DNA of 64,000 nt from Aciditerrimonas ferrireducens (lineage in GTDB: Bacteria; Actinomycetota; Acidimicrobiia; Acidimicrobiales; UBA8190). The notes beneath the pieces were generated by a model, which was not told where the DNA came from, searched no databases, and saw only the letters and a program-made list of their open reading frames with translations. Below, in pieces: positions 36,109 to 46,106 of the stretch. Each line of letters opens with the position of its first letter. Position 1 is the stretch's first letter. The DNA lies in NCBI RefSeq assembly GCF_023130475.1, contig NZ_JAKHEX010000004.1, positions 62,001 to 126,000 on the forward strand, written 5' to 3'. The translations under genes and the position numbers were made by a program.

Positions 36109-37799
36109 TGGACCTGTTCCTCACCATCGTCGTGCTGGTCGCCGCCCTGGCGGTGTGCTGGCGGTTCCTCGGGACGTACATGGCCGGGGTCTTCGAGGGG
36201 CGCATCACCTTCCTGGCCTGGGCGGAGCGCCCCGTCTACCGCCTCCTTCGGACCTCCCCCGAGCAGGAGCAGACCTGGCAGCGCTACGCCGGGGCGCTCG
36301 TCGTGTTCTCCGGCCTCTCCATCCTCTTCACCTACCTGGTGCTGCGCATCCAGGGCTCGTTGCCCTTGAACCCCGAGCACCTCGGGGCGGTGTCCCCGGC
36401 CCTCGCCTGGAACACCGCCGTGTCCTTCGTGACGAACACGAACTGGCAGAACTACGCCGGCGAGCGGACCCTCTCGTACCTCTCCCAGATGACCCTCGTG
36501 GTCCAGCAGTTCCTGAGCCCGGCGGTCGGCATCGCCGTCGCCCTGGCCCTGGTGCGGGGCCTGGCACGGCGGGAGTCGAAGACCGTGGGGAACTTCTGGG
36601 TCGATGTGACCCGGGCAGTGCTCTACGTCCTGCTCCCCATCGCCTTCCTGGCCGGCATCGTCTTCGTCGCCCAGGGGGCGGTCCAGACCCTGGCCGGGCC
36701 GGCGCACGTCCGGGACAGCCTGACGGGCTTCACCCAGGTCATCCCCCGGGGACCGGTGGCCTTCATGGAGGCCATCAAGCAGCTCGGCACGAACGGGGGG
36801 GGCTTCTACGCAGCGAACGGGGCCATGCCCTACGAGAACCCGACGGGCCTCACGAACCTGCTCTCCATCGTGCTGTTGCTGGCCATCCCGGTGGCCCTGA
36901 CGGCGACCTTCGGGGACATGGTGGGCTCCCGCCGCCAGGGCCTGGCTCTCCTGGCCGCCATGGCCGTGCTCTTCGGGGCCTGGACCGGCTTCACCACCTG
37001 GGCCGAGCACCAGCCGAACCCGGCCGTGGCGGCCGCCGGGCTTCCCCACCAGCCGACCGGGAACATGGAGGGCAAGGAAGCCCGCTTCGGGGACACCCAG
37101 AGCGCGCTCTACGGGGTGGCCTCCACCCAGACCTCGACCGGCTCGGCCGACGCCGCCTACGACTCGTTCAACCCGATCGGGGGCTTCGGGCTGCTGAGCG
37201 GCATGATGCTCGGGGAGGTGAGCCCCGGCGGGGTCGGCAGCGGCCTCTACACCATCTTGCTCTTCGCCATCCTGGCGGTCTTCATCGCCGGCCTCATGGT
37301 GGGCCGAACACCGGAGTACCTCGGCAAGAAGATCCAGGCGAGAGAGATCCAGCTCGCGGGCATCGGGATCCTCGTCATGCCCATCGTGGTCCTGGTGCTG
37401 ACCGCCATCGCCGTCTCGGTCCACGCCGGACGGGTCGCCCCGTTGAACGGGGGACCCCACGGGTTCAGCGAGATCCTCTACGCCTTCACCTCGCAGGCCA
37501 ACAACAACGGCTCGGCCTTCGGTGGGATCTCGTCGAACACCGCCTTCTACAACGTGCTCGGCGGCGTGGCCATGCTCCTGGGTCGCTTCGCCATCATGGT
37601 GCCGGTCCTGGCCCTCGGCGGTGTCCTCGCCGAGAAGGCCACGGTCCCCGCGGGGCCAGGGACGTTCCGGACCGACACGCCCCTCTTCGTCGGGCTGGTC
37701 ATCGGCTCCATCCTCCTGATCGGGGCCCTCACGTTCTTCCCGGCGGTCTCCCTCGGGCCCATCGTCGAGCAGCTGAGCCACGGGAGGTTCTTCGGATGA
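36108..37799 (+). CDS. kdpA: Potassium-transporting ATPase, K+-binding subunit A
   Basis: Encodes 563 residues with about ten membrane helices, the family length. Selectivity-filter-like sequences are present: [38 protein letters not shown] and the [18 protein letters not shown] region. It forms the K+ channel-like part of the high-affinity Kdp P-type ATPase in the cytoplasmic membrane. The ATG overlaps the kdpF stop and the TGA overlaps the kdpB ATG, so the genes are tightly coupled. Confidence 0.96.
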   Translation: MDLFLTIVVLVAALAVCWRFLGTYMAGVFEGRITFLAWAERPVYRLLRTSPEQEQTWQRYAGALVVFSGLSILFTYLVLRIQGSLPLNPEHLGAVSPALAWNTAVSFVTNTNWQNYAGERTLSYLSQMTLVVQQFLSPAVGIAVALALVRGLARRESKTVGNFWVDVTRAVLYVLLPIAFLAGIVFVAQGAVQTLAGPAHVRDSLTGFTQVIPRGPVAFMEAIKQLGTNGGGFYAANGAMPYENPTGLTNLLSIVLLLAIPVALTATFGDMVGSRRQGLALLAAMAVLFGAWTGFTTWAEHQPNPAVAAAGLPHQPTGNMEGKEARFGDTQSALYGVASTQTSTGSADAAYDSFNPIGGFGLLSGMMLGEVSPGGVGSGLYTILLFAILAVFIAGLMVGRTPEYLGKKIQAREIQLAGIGILVMPIVVLVLTAIAVSVHAGRVAPLNGGPHGFSEILYAFTSQANNNGSAFGGISSNTAFYNVLGGVAMLLGRFAIMVPVLALGGVLAEKATVPAGPGTFRTDTPLFVGLVIGSILLIGALTFFPAVSLGPIVEQLSHGRFFG

Positions 37800-39886
37800 C
37801 CACCATGCCGGCCGCCGCGCCCGAGCCCGCCGAGTCGAGTGCTGCCGACAGCGGTGGGTCGCGGCCCCGGGGGGTGGCCCAGGCCCGGGGCCTGTTCGAT
37901 CGGGAGATCCTCAAGCAGGCGGCCCTCGACGCCCTGCGCAAGTTCGTGGACCTCCGGGCCCAGGCGAAGAACCCGGTGATGTTCGTGGTGCTCATCGGCA
38001 CCGTCGTGGTCCTGGTGGAGGCGGCGCTCCATCCGGGGGTCTTCACCTGGTCGATCACGATCTGGCTGGCCCTCACCGTCTGGTTCGCGAACTTCGCCGA
38101 GGCGGTGGCCGAGGGCCGGGGCAAGGCCCAGGCGGACACGCTGCGCAAGATGCGCACCACCACCGAGGCCCGTCGCCTGCGGGAGGACGGCACCGAGGAG
38201 CGGGTACCGGCCTCGGCGGTGGCGAAGGGCGACCTGGTGGTCTGCGAGGCCGGCGACACCATCCCCTCGGACGGCGAGATCGTCGAAGGGGTCGCCTCGG
38301 TCGACGAGTCGGCCATCACCGGAGAGTCCGCGCCGGTCATCCGGGAGTCCGGCGGGGACCGCTCGGCGGTGACCGGGGGCACCCGGGTCCTCTCGGACCG
38401 GATCGTGGTCCGGATCACCGCCGAGCCCGGTCAGACCTTCATGGACCGCATGATCGCCCTCGTCGAGGGGGCCGAACGCCAGAAGACGCCGAACGAGATC
38501 GCCCTCACCATCCTCCTGGCCGTCCTCACCATCGTGTTCCTGCCCGTGGTGGTCACCTTGGACCCCTACGGGATCTTCGCCGGGGCCTCGGTGTCGGTCG
38601 TGGTGCTCGTGGCCCTCCTGGTCTGCCTGATCCCCACCACCATCGGCGCGCTGCTCTCGGCCATCGGCATCGCCGGCATGGACCGCCTCGTCCAGCGCAA
38701 CGTGCTGGCCATGAGCGGCCGAGCGGTGGAGGCCGCGGGGGACGTCCAGACCCTGCTGCTGGACAAGACCGGCACCATCACCATCGGGAACCGCATGGCC
38801 TCCCGGTTCATCCCGGTCGGCGGGCACGACGAGGCGGAGCTGGCCGACGCGGCCCAGCTGGCCTCCCTGGCCGACGAGACCCCCGAGGGCCGCTCCATCG
38901 TGGTGCTGGCGAAGGAGCGCTTCGACCTGCGGGAGCGGGACCTGGGCGAGCACGCCTTCGTGCCCTTCTCCGCCTCGACCCGCATGTCGGGGGTCGACCT
39001 GGCCGACCGCCAGGTCCGCAAGGGGGCCGCCGAGGCCGTCAAGCGCTGGGTGACCGAGCAGGACGGCACCCCCCCACCGGAGCTGGACCAGGTGGTCGAG
39101 GAGGTGGCCCGGGCCGGCTCGACGCCGCTGGTCGTGGCCGTCGGCCCCGAGGTGCTCGGGGTCATCGAGCTCAAAGACGTCGTGAAGCGGGGCATCCGGG
39201 AACGCTTCGAGGACCTCCGACGGATGGGGATCCGGACCGTCATGATCACCGGCGACAACCCCTTGACCGCCGCGGCCATCGCCGAGGAGGCCGGGGTGGA
39301 CGACTTCCTCGCCGAGGCGACCCCCGAGCGCAAGCTCGAGCTCATCCGGGCCGAGCAGGCCGGCGGGAAGCTCGTGGCCATGACCGGGGACGGCACGAAC
39401 GACGCCCCGGCACTGGCCCAGGCGGACGTGGGGGTGGCCATGAACACCGGCACGACCGCAGCGAAGGAAGCCGGGAACATGGTCGACCTGGACTCCAACC
39501 CGACCAAGCTCATCGACATCGTGGAGATCGGCAAGCAGCTCCTCATCACCCGAGGCGCCCTCACGACCTTCTCGATCGCGAACGACGTGGCGAAGTACTT
39601 CGCCATCATCCCCGCCCTCTTCGTCGCCACCTACCCGCAGCTCCACGCGCTGAACATCATGCGCCTGCACGGCCCCAAGGACGCCGTGCTCGCCGCGGTC
39701 ATCTTCAACGCCCTGGTCATCGTGGCCCTCATCCCCCTGGCCCTCCGCGGGGTGCGGTTCCGGCCCTCCTCGGCCCAGGCGATCCTGCGACGCAACGTCT
39801 TCATCTACGCCGTCGGCGGGATCATCACCCCGTTCGTGTTCATCAAGCTCATCGACCTGATCCTGGTGGCCCTCCATGCCTACTGA
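37796..39886 (+). CDS. kdpB: Potassium-transporting ATPase, ATP-binding subunit B
   Basis: Encodes 696 residues. A P-type ATPase with the actuator motif [10 protein letters not shown], phosphorylation motif DKTGTIT (phospho-Asp at about residue 323), the nucleotide-domain motifs FSASTRMSG and KGAAEAV, and the hinge [17 protein letters not shown]. An Ala/Pro-rich N-terminus of about 25 residues precedes the conserved region. It provides ATP hydrolysis for K+ uptake through KdpA. The ATG overlaps the kdpA stop (ATGA). Confidence 0.97.
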   Translation: MTTMPAAAPEPAESSAADSGGSRPRGVAQARGLFDREILKQAALDALRKFVDLRAQAKNPVMFVVLIGTVVVLVEAALHPGVFTWSITIWLALTVWFANFAEAVAEGRGKAQADTLRKMRTTTEARRLREDGTEERVPASAVAKGDLVVCEAGDTIPSDGEIVEGVASVDESAITGESAPVIRESGGDRSAVTGGTRVLSDRIVVRITAEPGQTFMDRMIALVEGAERQKTPNEIALTILLAVLTIVFLPVVVTLDPYGIFAGASVSVVVLVALLVCLIPTTIGALLSAIGIAGMDRLVQRNVLAMSGRAVEAAGDVQTLLLDKTGTITIGNRMASRFIPVGGHDEAELADAAQLASLADETPEGRSIVVLAKERFDLRERDLGEHAFVPFSASTRMSGVDLADRQVRKGAAEAVKRWVTEQDGTPPPELDQVVEEVARAGSTPLVVAVGPEVLGVIELKDVVKRGIRERFEDLRRMGIRTVMITGDNPLTAAAIAEEAGVDDFLAEATPERKLELIRAEQAGGKLVAMTGDGTNDAPALAQADVGVAMNTGTTAAKEAGNMVDLDSNPTKLIDIVEIGKQLLITRGALTTFSIANDVAKYFAIIPALFVATYPQLHALNIMRLHGPKDAVLAAVIFNALVIVALIPLALRGVRFRPSSAQAILRRNVFIYAVGGIITPFVFIKLIDLILVALHAY

Positions 39887-39934
39887 TCGGCCCACTGGTC
39901 GGCCCACCGGCCGGCGCTCCGGGAGGTCCTGACC

Positions 39935-40564
39935 GTGTACGTCCACCTGCGTCGCTCCCTGGTGTTGCTGCTCTGTTCCTTCGCCGTGCTCGGCCTGGCC
40001 TACGCCTACGCCGCCACGGGGCTCTCCCAGGCCCTGTTCCCCCACCAGGCGAACGGTTCCCTCGGCCCGAACGGCTCCACGCTCATCGGACAACCCTTCG
40101 ACGCCACCCGCTGGTTCCACGGCCGGCCCGACGACTTCGGGCCCTACGCCGCCGACCCGGCCAAAGGGGTGAGCGGCGGCGACAACCCCCTGGAGGCCGA
40201 CGGCCTCCAGGGCTCCTCGGGGCCGACGAACCTCGGGCCCCGCTCCAAGGTCCTCCTCGAGGACACCCGAGCTCTCATCCGCTGGTGGCACGAGCACGGA
40301 GTCCAGCCGACCAGCGACCTGGTGACCACCTCGGGCAGCGGTCTGGACCCCGACATCAGCCCCCGCTCGGCCCTCGTCCAGATCCCCATGGTGGCGAAGG
40401 CCACCGGGGTGCCCCCCGCGGACCTGCGGGCCCTGGTCGAGCGGGAGGTCCACCCCGCCGAATGGGGCTTCCTCGGGAGCCCGACGGTCGACGTCCTCCA
40501 GCTGAACGAGGCCCTGGCCCACCTCGAGGCCCGCCTGGGCCTCCATCCCGGGAAGTCCCGGTGA
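39935..40564 (+). CDS. kdpC: Potassium-transporting ATPase subunit C
   Basis: Encodes 209 residues with a single N-terminal membrane helix (SLVLLLCSFAVLGLAYAYA), then GSLIGQ-like GSTLIGQPF, WFHGRP, ASGSNLGP-type SSGPTNLGPRS and DLVTTSGSGLDPDISPRSA, which are typical of KdpC. It supports ATP binding in the Kdp complex. The GTG has GGGAGG upstream. Its stop overlaps the start of the OB-fold gene (GTGA). Confidence 0.95.
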   Translation: MYVHLRRSLVLLLCSFAVLGLAYAYAATGLSQALFPHQANGSLGPNGSTLIGQPFDATRWFHGRPDDFGPYAADPAKGVSGGDNPLEADGLQGSSGPTNLGPRSKVLLEDTRALIRWWHEHGVQPTSDLVTTSGSGLDPDISPRSALVQIPMVAKATGVPPADLRALVEREVHPAEWGFLGSPTVDVLQLNEALAHLEARLGLHPGKSR

Positions 40565-40881
40565 CCGCCCTGGGGGAGCAGGAGACCTGGGGCGGGCGGC
40601 CGGTGGTCCGGGCCTGCCGCGAGGCCCGGGCCCGGCACCGCGCCCGGCTCACCGGCCGGGTGCTCGACTGCCGGGTCCTGCCCCTCGGCGGGGGCTGGGC
40701 CCTCGAGGCCACCCTGGACGACGGCACCGGCCAGGTCCTCTTGCGGTTCCTCGGGCGGCAGCAGGTCGAGGGGGTCCTGCCCGGGGTCATGCTCGAGGTC
40801 GAAGGGACCCTCGTGGACCTCCACGGCCGCCTGGGCCTGCTCAATCCCCGCTTCGAGGTCGTCCTGGGGCCGGCTCGGTGA
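40561..40881 (+). CDS. OB-fold nucleic-acid-binding-like protein
   Basis: Encodes 106 residues. The pattern RLTGRVLDCRVLPLGGGWA, LEATLDDGTGQVLLRFLGR and GVMLEVEGTLVDLHGRLGLL is an OB-fold barrel of the RecG/tRNA-anticodon-like type seen in small actinobacterial proteins. It is translationally coupled to kdpC (GTGA) but has no known link to K+ transport. Its last 41 nt overlap the convergent kdpE gene. Function unknown. Confidence 0.75.
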   Translation: MTALGEQETWGGRPVVRACREARARHRARLTGRVLDCRVLPLGGGWALEATLDDGTGQVLLRFLGRQQVEGVLPGVMLEVEGTLVDLHGRLGLLNPRFEVVLGPAR

Positions 40882-41560
40882 CCGGCTCCCCCGCCAGGCG
40901 CAGCTCGTAGCCGAGGCCGGGATGGGTCCGGAGCACCACCCCCGAGCCGTCGAGCTTGCGGCGGAGCCGATGGGCGTAGGTTCGCAGGTAGTGGGTCTCG
41001 GTGCCGTAACCCGGACCCCAGACCGCCTGGAGGACCAGGTGGTGGGGGCAGAGCTTCCCGGCGTGGCGCGCCAGGTAGGCGAGCAGGTCGAGCTCCTTGG
41101 CGGTCAGGTCCAACAGCTCGCCGTCCACCCAGGCGCAGCGGCTCGCCTGGTCGACCACCAGCCGCCCCAGGGTCACCCGGGCCTCGCCCTCACCCTGGCG
41201 GGTCCCGTGGCGGAGCGCAACCCGCAGGCGGGCCTGGAGCTCGGCCATGCCGAAGGGCTTCGTCACGTAGTCGTCGGCCCCGAGGTCCAAGGCCGCCACC
41301 TTGCGCTGCTCGTCGTCGGCGGCCGAGAGCACCACGATGGGCACCGCCGACCACTGGCGGACCTCCCGGCAGACCTGGACCCCGTCGAGGTCCGGCAGGC
41401 CGAGGTCCAGGACCACAACGTCGGGCTGGGTCAGGGCCACCTGGGCGATGCCGTCGCGCCCGCTGTGGGCGGTGACGACGTCGAAACCCCGGGCCCCGAG
41501 GGCGATGGCCAGGGTCCGCACCAGGGCACGGTCGTCGTCGACCACCAGCACCCGGGCCAC
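40841..41560 (-). CDS. kdpE: Response regulator KdpE (OmpR/PhoB family)
   Basis: Encodes 239 residues. The receiver domain has Asp8-10, phospho-acceptor Asp52 in VVVLDLGLPDLDGV, LSAADDE and the Lys of YVTKPFG. The winged-helix output domain contains LTAKELDLLAYLARHAGK and RTHPGLGYEL. The kdp genes next to it indicate KdpE, which activates kdpFABC at low K+. It follows the sensor-kinase gene directly (stop and GTG abut), and its 3' end overlaps the OB-fold gene on the other strand by 41 bp. The C-terminal tail is longer than usual. Confidence 0.92.
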   Translation of the reverse strand: MARVLVVDDDRALVRTLAIALGARGFDVVTAHSGRDGIAQVALTQPDVVVLDLGLPDLDGVQVCREVRQWSAVPIVVLSAADDEQRKVAALDLGADDYVTKPFGMAELQARLRVALRHGTRQGEGEARVTLGRLVVDQASRCAWVDGELLDLTAKELDLLAYLARHAGKLCPHHLVLQAVWGPGYGTETHYLRTYAHRLRRKLDGSGVVLRTHPGLGYELRLAGEPVTEPAPGRPRSGD

Positions 41561-43138
41561 CTAGCCGACCTCCGCCGCCACGTCCTCGACCGGGGCGGTC
41601 GGGACGGTGAACCAGAAGCGGGCCCCGCCCCCGGGGTTGTCGTCGACGTGCAGGCGCCGACCGTGGGCAGCCACGAAGGCACTGGCGATGGCCAGCCCGA
41701 GGCCACCCCGCCCCGCGCCGCTGCCGCCAGTCCCCGTACCCGGGGGGACGGTGCCGAGCCGCAGCAGGGCCTCCCGGAGGGCCCGGGGGACACCCGGTCC
41801 CCGGTCGTGGACGGAGAGTTCCACGTCCCGTCCCCGGCGGACCGCCCCGACGGTCACCTGTTGCGGGCAGAGCCGAGCGGCGTTCTCCACGAGGTTGGCC
41901 AGGGCGTGACCGACCAGTGCCCGGTCGACCACGACCGGGGGCAGGCCTGGTGCCACCAGCCGCCGCACCACCGCCTGCGGGGGACCGCCCGGTCGGTGCT
42001 CGTTGGTCAGGTCGGCCAGTGCCTCGTCCAACAGGGTCTCGACGGGGACCGCCTCGGTGTGCACCGCCAGGCTCCCCGCCTCAAGGCGGCTCAGGTCCAA
42101 GAGGTCAGCCACCATCCGTTCGAGCCGATCGGCCTGCCCCTCTGCCAGGCCGAGCAGCTCGGCCTGCGTGTCGCTCGGCAGCTGGCCGGCGTGCTCGGTC
42201 AGCTCCGAGAGGGCTGCCTTCACCGTGGCCAAGGGGGTCCTGAGGTCGTGGGAGACGGTCCGGAGCAGGACCCGCTTGGCTTCCTCGGCCGCGGCCAGGG
42301 CCTCGGCCCTGACCGCCTGCTGGCGGAGCGCCGCCCGCTCGAGTGCCGCGGCCACCTGCGCGCCAAAAGCCTGGAGCAGGCGCCTCGTATGGGGGTCAGC
42401 GGGTGGCGGCTCGACGAGCAGCAGACCGAGGGCACCATTGGATCCCGTGAGCGGCAACGCCGACGGGCCGGGACCGCTCCCGTGGGCCAGCCCGAGCGGC
42501 ACGGCGCGGGCCAGCTCGAGGATCACGTCGTCCGGCGGGGCCTCACCGGCGGTGGCGGCCACGACCAAGGGCCGAAATCGCCCCGACTCGGGCGCCGGCG
42601 GTTCGGCGACGGCGAGGACGTCGCGATCCCCTGGCACCAAGAGGGCCACCCACACCGGCCCGAACGCCTGCGCCAGGAGGGCCACGGCTCTGTCCACGAG
42701 GCCCGGCGCGTCGACCGCCAACGCCTGGCTGAGCTCGTAGAGCCGCCGGGTGTCCTGCTCCCGCTGGTCGGCGAGCTCGCTTGCCCGACGCTGGGCCGAG
42801 ACCACCCCTGCCACGGGGACGAGGACGGCCACGTAGACCCCGAGGGCCGCCCAGTTCTGGGCCGCCCCGACCGCCAGGGTGCCGTAGGGCGGGATGAAGA
42901 GCACGTCGTAGGCGATGAAGCCGGCGGCCACGGCCAGCACCCCGACCCCGAGCCCACCGAGGACCACCCCGAGGACCACGGGGACCACGAGCACCAAGCC
43001 AGCGGTGGCCACACTCAGGTGGGTCCGGAACGGCAACAGCAGAGCGCTCAAGCCGCCCACAGCCCCCAGGACAGCGAAAGTCGCCCACACCGGCCGACCG
43101 GGTCGCCGGCGCTGCCCTCGAGGCCCCAGGGTGCCCAC
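41561..43138 (-). CDS. kdpD: Sensor histidine kinase half of a split KdpD
   Basis: Encodes 525 residues corresponding to the C-terminal two thirds of KdpD. Four membrane helices (about 15-115, DUF4118-like, with VLFIPPYGTL) are followed by a GAF-like domain (about 145-265), the phospho-acceptor helix RTVSHDLRTPLATVKAAL, and an ATPase domain with NLVENAARLCP, HDRGPGVP and GGLGLAIASAFV. The N-terminal KdpD and Usp domains are absent and are encoded by the divergent gene at 43162. The GTG start lies 7 nt after TACCAT. It phosphorylates KdpE, encoded next. Confidence 0.9.
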   Translation of the reverse strand: MGTLGPRGQRRRPGRPVWATFAVLGAVGGLSALLLPFRTHLSVATAGLVLVVPVVLGVVLGGLGVGVLAVAAGFIAYDVLFIPPYGTLAVGAAQNWAALGVYVAVLVPVAGVVSAQRRASELADQREQDTRRLYELSQALAVDAPGLVDRAVALLAQAFGPVWVALLVPGDRDVLAVAEPPAPESGRFRPLVVAATAGEAPPDDVILELARAVPLGLAHGSGPGPSALPLTGSNGALGLLLVEPPPADPHTRRLLQAFGAQVAAALERAALRQQAVRAEALAAAEEAKRVLLRTVSHDLRTPLATVKAALSELTEHAGQLPSDTQAELLGLAEGQADRLERMVADLLDLSRLEAGSLAVHTEAVPVETLLDEALADLTNEHRPGGPPQAVVRRLVAPGLPPVVVDRALVGHALANLVENAARLCPQQVTVGAVRRGRDVELSVHDRGPGVPRALREALLRLGTVPPGTGTGGSGAGRGGLGLAIASAFVAAHGRRLHVDDNPGGGARFWFTVPTAPVEDVAAEVG

Positions 43139-43145
43139 CGGAACG

Positions 43146-43151
43146 ATGGTA
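43146..43151 (-). promoter_or_regulatory. -10 box of a probable leaderless transcript for kdpD kinase half and kdpE
   Basis: TACCAT on the minus strand is followed by 7 nt and the GTG at 43138. The opposite strand carries TAGCGA (43150-43155), 6 nt before the ATG of the divergent gene at 43162, so the two promoters would overlap within a 23-bp gap. Confidence 0.5.
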
Positions 43152-43161
43152 GCGAGGCCCC

Positions 43162-44367
43162 ATGACCAGTCCCCCTGTCCCCCCCACCGCCACGCCAGCC
43201 GAGCTTGCCCAGGTCGCCGAGGCGGTGGCCCCCGCCGGTCGGTTCCGGATCTACCTGGGGGTCGCGGCCGGGGTCGGCAAGACCTGCGCCATGCTCGACG
43301 AGGGTCAACGGCGACGGCAGCGGGGCACGGACGTCGTGGTGGGGATCGTCCACACCCACGGCCGGCCCCACACCGCCGAGCGCCTGGCGGGCCTGGAGGT
43401 CGTGCCCCCGAAGCGGGTCGCCTACCGGGGCGCCACCTTCGAGGAGATGGACCTCGAGGCCGTCCTCGCCCGGGCCCCGAAGGTCGCCCTGGTCGACGAG
43501 CTGGCCCACACGAACGTGCCCGGAGCCGGCCCCCACGAGAAGCGCTACGAGGACGTCCTCACCCTGCTGGACGCCGGCATCTCGGTGGTGACCACCCTGA
43601 ACGTCCAGCACATCGAGTCCCTGGCGGACGAAGTGGAGCGGATCACGGGGGTGGCGGTGCGGGAGCGGGTGCCCGACTGGGTTGTGCGGCGGGCCGACCA
43701 GGTGGAGCTGGTGGACTCCTCCCCCGAGCAGCTGCGCCGCCGGATGCTCCACGGCAACGTCTACCCCCTCGAGCGGGTGCCCGACGCCCTCGCCGGCTTC
43801 TTCCGGACCGAGAACCTGGTGGCGCTGCGCGAGATGGCCCTGCGGTTCGTGGCCGACGAGACCGACCAGCGCCTCCTGGCCGAGGCTCCCCCCCACGGCG
43901 CGCCCCTCGACACCGCCGAGCGGATCCTGGTGGCCGTCACCGGCGCCCCGGGGACCGACATGGTGCTGCGCCGGGCCGCCCGGCTGGCCCACCGGGCCAA
44001 GGCCGAGCTCCACGTCGTCCACGTCCGCCAGCGGGACGCCGACCTGCACCCCGGGGGCGGCGACCTGGGCGACCTGACCCGCCTGGCCGAGGACCTCGGC
44101 GGCCGGGTCGTGACCCTGGAAGCCGACGACCCCGCGGCCGCGCTTGTCGAGTACGCCCGAGCACACGAGATCACCCAGATCGTCCTCGGGTCCTCGGGCC
44201 GGAGCCGCTGGCAGGAGCTGACCCGAGGCTCGGTCGTCCAGCGGGTCCTGCGCTACGCGGCGGCCGCCGGGGTCGACGTCCACGTCATCGGCCGCCGGGA
44301 CCGCCTCCCGCCCCAGCCGGGCCTCGGGGGTCCCGAGGCGAGCCCGTCGGCACCGCACCGAGCTTGA
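43162..44367 (+). CDS. KdpD N-terminal sensor domain plus Usp domain as a separate protein
   Basis: Encodes 401 residues. Residues about 28-240 are the KdpD N-terminal domain with Walker A GVAAGVGKT (33-41), VVVGIVHTHGR, Walker B-like VALVDELAHTNVPG and TTLNVQHIESL. Residues about 255-385 form a universal-stress-protein domain (ERILVAVTGAPGTDMVLRRA, VLGSSGRSRW). In most KdpD proteins both domains precede the membrane and kinase parts on one chain; here those parts are encoded by the divergent gene. This soluble protein, which in KdpD binds ATP and cyclic-di-AMP-type ligands, presumably acts in trans. There is no clear ribosome site, and TAGCGA lies 6 nt upstream. Confidence 0.9.
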   Translation: MTSPPVPPTATPAELAQVAEAVAPAGRFRIYLGVAAGVGKTCAMLDEGQRRRQRGTDVVVGIVHTHGRPHTAERLAGLEVVPPKRVAYRGATFEEMDLEAVLARAPKVALVDELAHTNVPGAGPHEKRYEDVLTLLDAGISVVTTLNVQHIESLADEVERITGVAVRERVPDWVVRRADQVELVDSSPEQLRRRMLHGNVYPLERVPDALAGFFRTENLVALREMALRFVADETDQRLLAEAPPHGAPLDTAERILVAVTGAPGTDMVLRRAARLAHRAKAELHVVHVRQRDADLHPGGGDLGDLTRLAEDLGGRVVTLEADDPAAALVEYARAHEITQIVLGSSGRSRWQELTRGSVVQRVLRYAAAAGVDVHVIGRRDRLPPQPGLGGPEASPSAPHRA

Positions 44368-44421
44368 GCAGCCGAGCGGCCGAGCGTCGCGGCCCGGTCG
44401 ACAACCCTCGTCCACCGTGGC

Positions 44422-44427
44422 TACCGT
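44422..44427 (+). promoter_or_regulatory. -10 box of a probable leaderless transcript for the thioesterase genes
   Basis: TACCGT is followed by 6 nt and the GTG at 44434, with no ribosome site in between. Confidence 0.5.
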
Positions 44428-44433
44428 CCAGCC

Positions 44434-45213
44434 GTGTCCGAGGTCCCCTACCCGCCGCCCGGCCACGTCCTCGCGCGCCTCGGCTTGCAGGTGGGACGCC
44501 TCGGGGACCGCAGCGCCGGCGCTCTCCGTCTGCCCGATCGTGGCCCGGCGAGCCCCCTGGACCTGGCCCTGCGGGCCGCCGCTGCCGTGAGCGCCCTGGA
44601 CGTCGTCGCCATGCGCTGCCTCGCCCAGAGCGGCGCGGGCCCTGCGGTCACGGCCGACCTCGGGGCCAGCCTGGTGGCCGGCGCCCTCCAGGGTCCGCTC
44701 CTGCTCCAGGCGCGGGTGGTGCGTCGGGGCCGGAGCCTGGCCGTCTTGGCCGTCGACCTTGGGGAGGTCGGCGCCGCCGAGGTGAGCGCCGCTCTGCTCG
44801 GCGACCACGGTCCCCGCCCGCTGCCCGTCGCCGACCCCGTGGGACCACCCGTCCTGCCCGACGCGCCCGCCGAGCTCTCCCCTGCCACCTTCGGCCTGCG
44901 GGCCAACGCTGCAGGCGGCTGGCTGCTCGAGCCGGGGCCCGCCGTGGCGAACCGGGTCGGCAAACTGCACGGCGGCGTGCAGGCGGCCCTGGCCCTCGTG
45001 ACGGGCGTCGAACGGAGAAGGCCGCAGGAGCCGAGCGTCCTGCCCGGGGCCCTCGACGTGGAGCTCGCCTACCTGCGGGCGACCGACGGTCCCCTGCTGG
45101 CCCGCCCGGGCTCCCAGGACCCCGGGGCCCTCAGCGTCCTCCTCGAGGAGCCTGCCGGCGGGCCTCCCGTGGCCTGGGCCGGCATCGGCTTCGCCGGGCG
45201 GTTGGCCGCATGA
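44434..45213 (+). CDS. Hotdog-fold (PaaI-like) thioesterase domain protein
   Basis: Encodes 259 residues that look like two hotdog units in tandem. The second contains VANRVGKLHGGVQAALALV, the HGG motif of PaaI/acyl-CoA thioesterases, and a strand LDVELAYLRATDG. The first half (about 20-130) keeps the fold pattern but not the motif. It would hydrolyse or bind an acyl-CoA; the substrate is unknown. The next gene overlaps its stop (ATGA) and encodes a similar double-hotdog protein, so the pair may form a heteromer. Confidence 0.7.
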   Translation: MSEVPYPPPGHVLARLGLQVGRLGDRSAGALRLPDRGPASPLDLALRAAAAVSALDVVAMRCLAQSGAGPAVTADLGASLVAGALQGPLLLQARVVRRGRSLAVLAVDLGEVGAAEVSAALLGDHGPRPLPVADPVGPPVLPDAPAELSPATFGLRANAAGGWLLEPGPAVANRVGKLHGGVQAALALVTGVERRRPQEPSVLPGALDVELAYLRATDGPLLARPGSQDPGALSVLLEEPAGGPPVAWAGIGFAGRLAA

Positions 45214-46040
45214 GCGACGAAGGCAGCATCGGACCCCGCTGGGAGGGGCCAGCCGACCCGGTCAGCGCCTGGCTGGGCCTCGCCCTCGAAGAGGAACCCC
45301 CGGCAGGGGACGCCCCGGCGGCCGTGATCGGCCGGGCACCAGCCAGCCCTCCCCTGCTGCTCGCCGGCGGGCGACTGGCAGCGGGCCCGCTGGCTGCCCT
45401 GGTGGACACCGTCGGCGGGATGACCTGCGGGCTCGCCCTCCAGCCCGACTGGGTGGTGACCAGCACCCTGACCCTCCTCGTTGGTCCCGACCCCTGGCCA
45501 GAAGGCGGCACCCTCGTCGCCCGCGGTGGCCTCCTCCACGCCGGCCGGCGCAGCGCCGCGTCGCAGGTCCTGCTCGGCTCGCCCGAGGCACCCGAAGCGA
45601 GCGCCGTCGCCCTGATCAGCTCGGCCCGAGTCCGGGTCCCGACGCTTTCGAACCGGCCCCGACCCCTCCGCCGGCCAGCCCCCGAACCCGAGCTCGGTCG
45701 GCCCCTCGCTGCCCTGGTCGACCTGGCGACGAGCCAGGAGCGGAGCGAACCGGTCCGCGTCGAGCTGGCCGACACGCTGCGGAACCCCCTCGGGATCCTC
45801 CACGGGGGTCTCACCGCCGTCCTGGCCGACGCCGCCGCCCGCCGGCTCGCCGGGCCGTCCTGGACCGTGCGCCGGCTCAGCCTCCGCTACCTGGTGCCCG
45901 CCACGACCGGACCGGTCCGCGCCCGCGCCCGGGTCCGTCCGGCGGGAACCGGTGCGCTCACCGCCCAGGTCGAGATCGTCGACGAGGGACACGACGCTCG
46001 GCAGGTGGCCACCGCCCAGGTGACCTTGGCCGAGCCCTGA
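45210..46040 (+). CDS. Tandem hotdog-fold thioesterase-like protein
   Basis: Encodes 276 residues. The C-terminal half has the canonical NPLGILHGGLTAVLADAAAR, then LSLRYLVPATTGPVRARARV, matching PaaI-type thioesterases. The N-terminal half (GRLAAGPLAALVDTVGGMTC) is a second hotdog unit in which the motif is degenerate. The ATG overlaps the preceding gene's stop. Its resemblance to the neighbour suggests duplication and a joint role in acyl-CoA hydrolysis. Confidence 0.72.
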   Translation: MSDEGSIGPRWEGPADPVSAWLGLALEEEPPAGDAPAAVIGRAPASPPLLLAGGRLAAGPLAALVDTVGGMTCGLALQPDWVVTSTLTLLVGPDPWPEGGTLVARGGLLHAGRRSAASQVLLGSPEAPEASAVALISSARVRVPTLSNRPRPLRRPAPEPELGRPLAALVDLATSQERSEPVRVELADTLRNPLGILHGGLTAVLADAAARRLAGPSWTVRRLSLRYLVPATTGPVRARARVRPAGTGALTAQVEIVDEGHDARQVATAQVTLAEP

Positions 46041-46106
46041 ACCGGGCCGGAGCCGAGGCGCGCTGCCCACTGGACGGTGTCGCCCGGCCGCCGCCAGACT
46101 GCGGCG

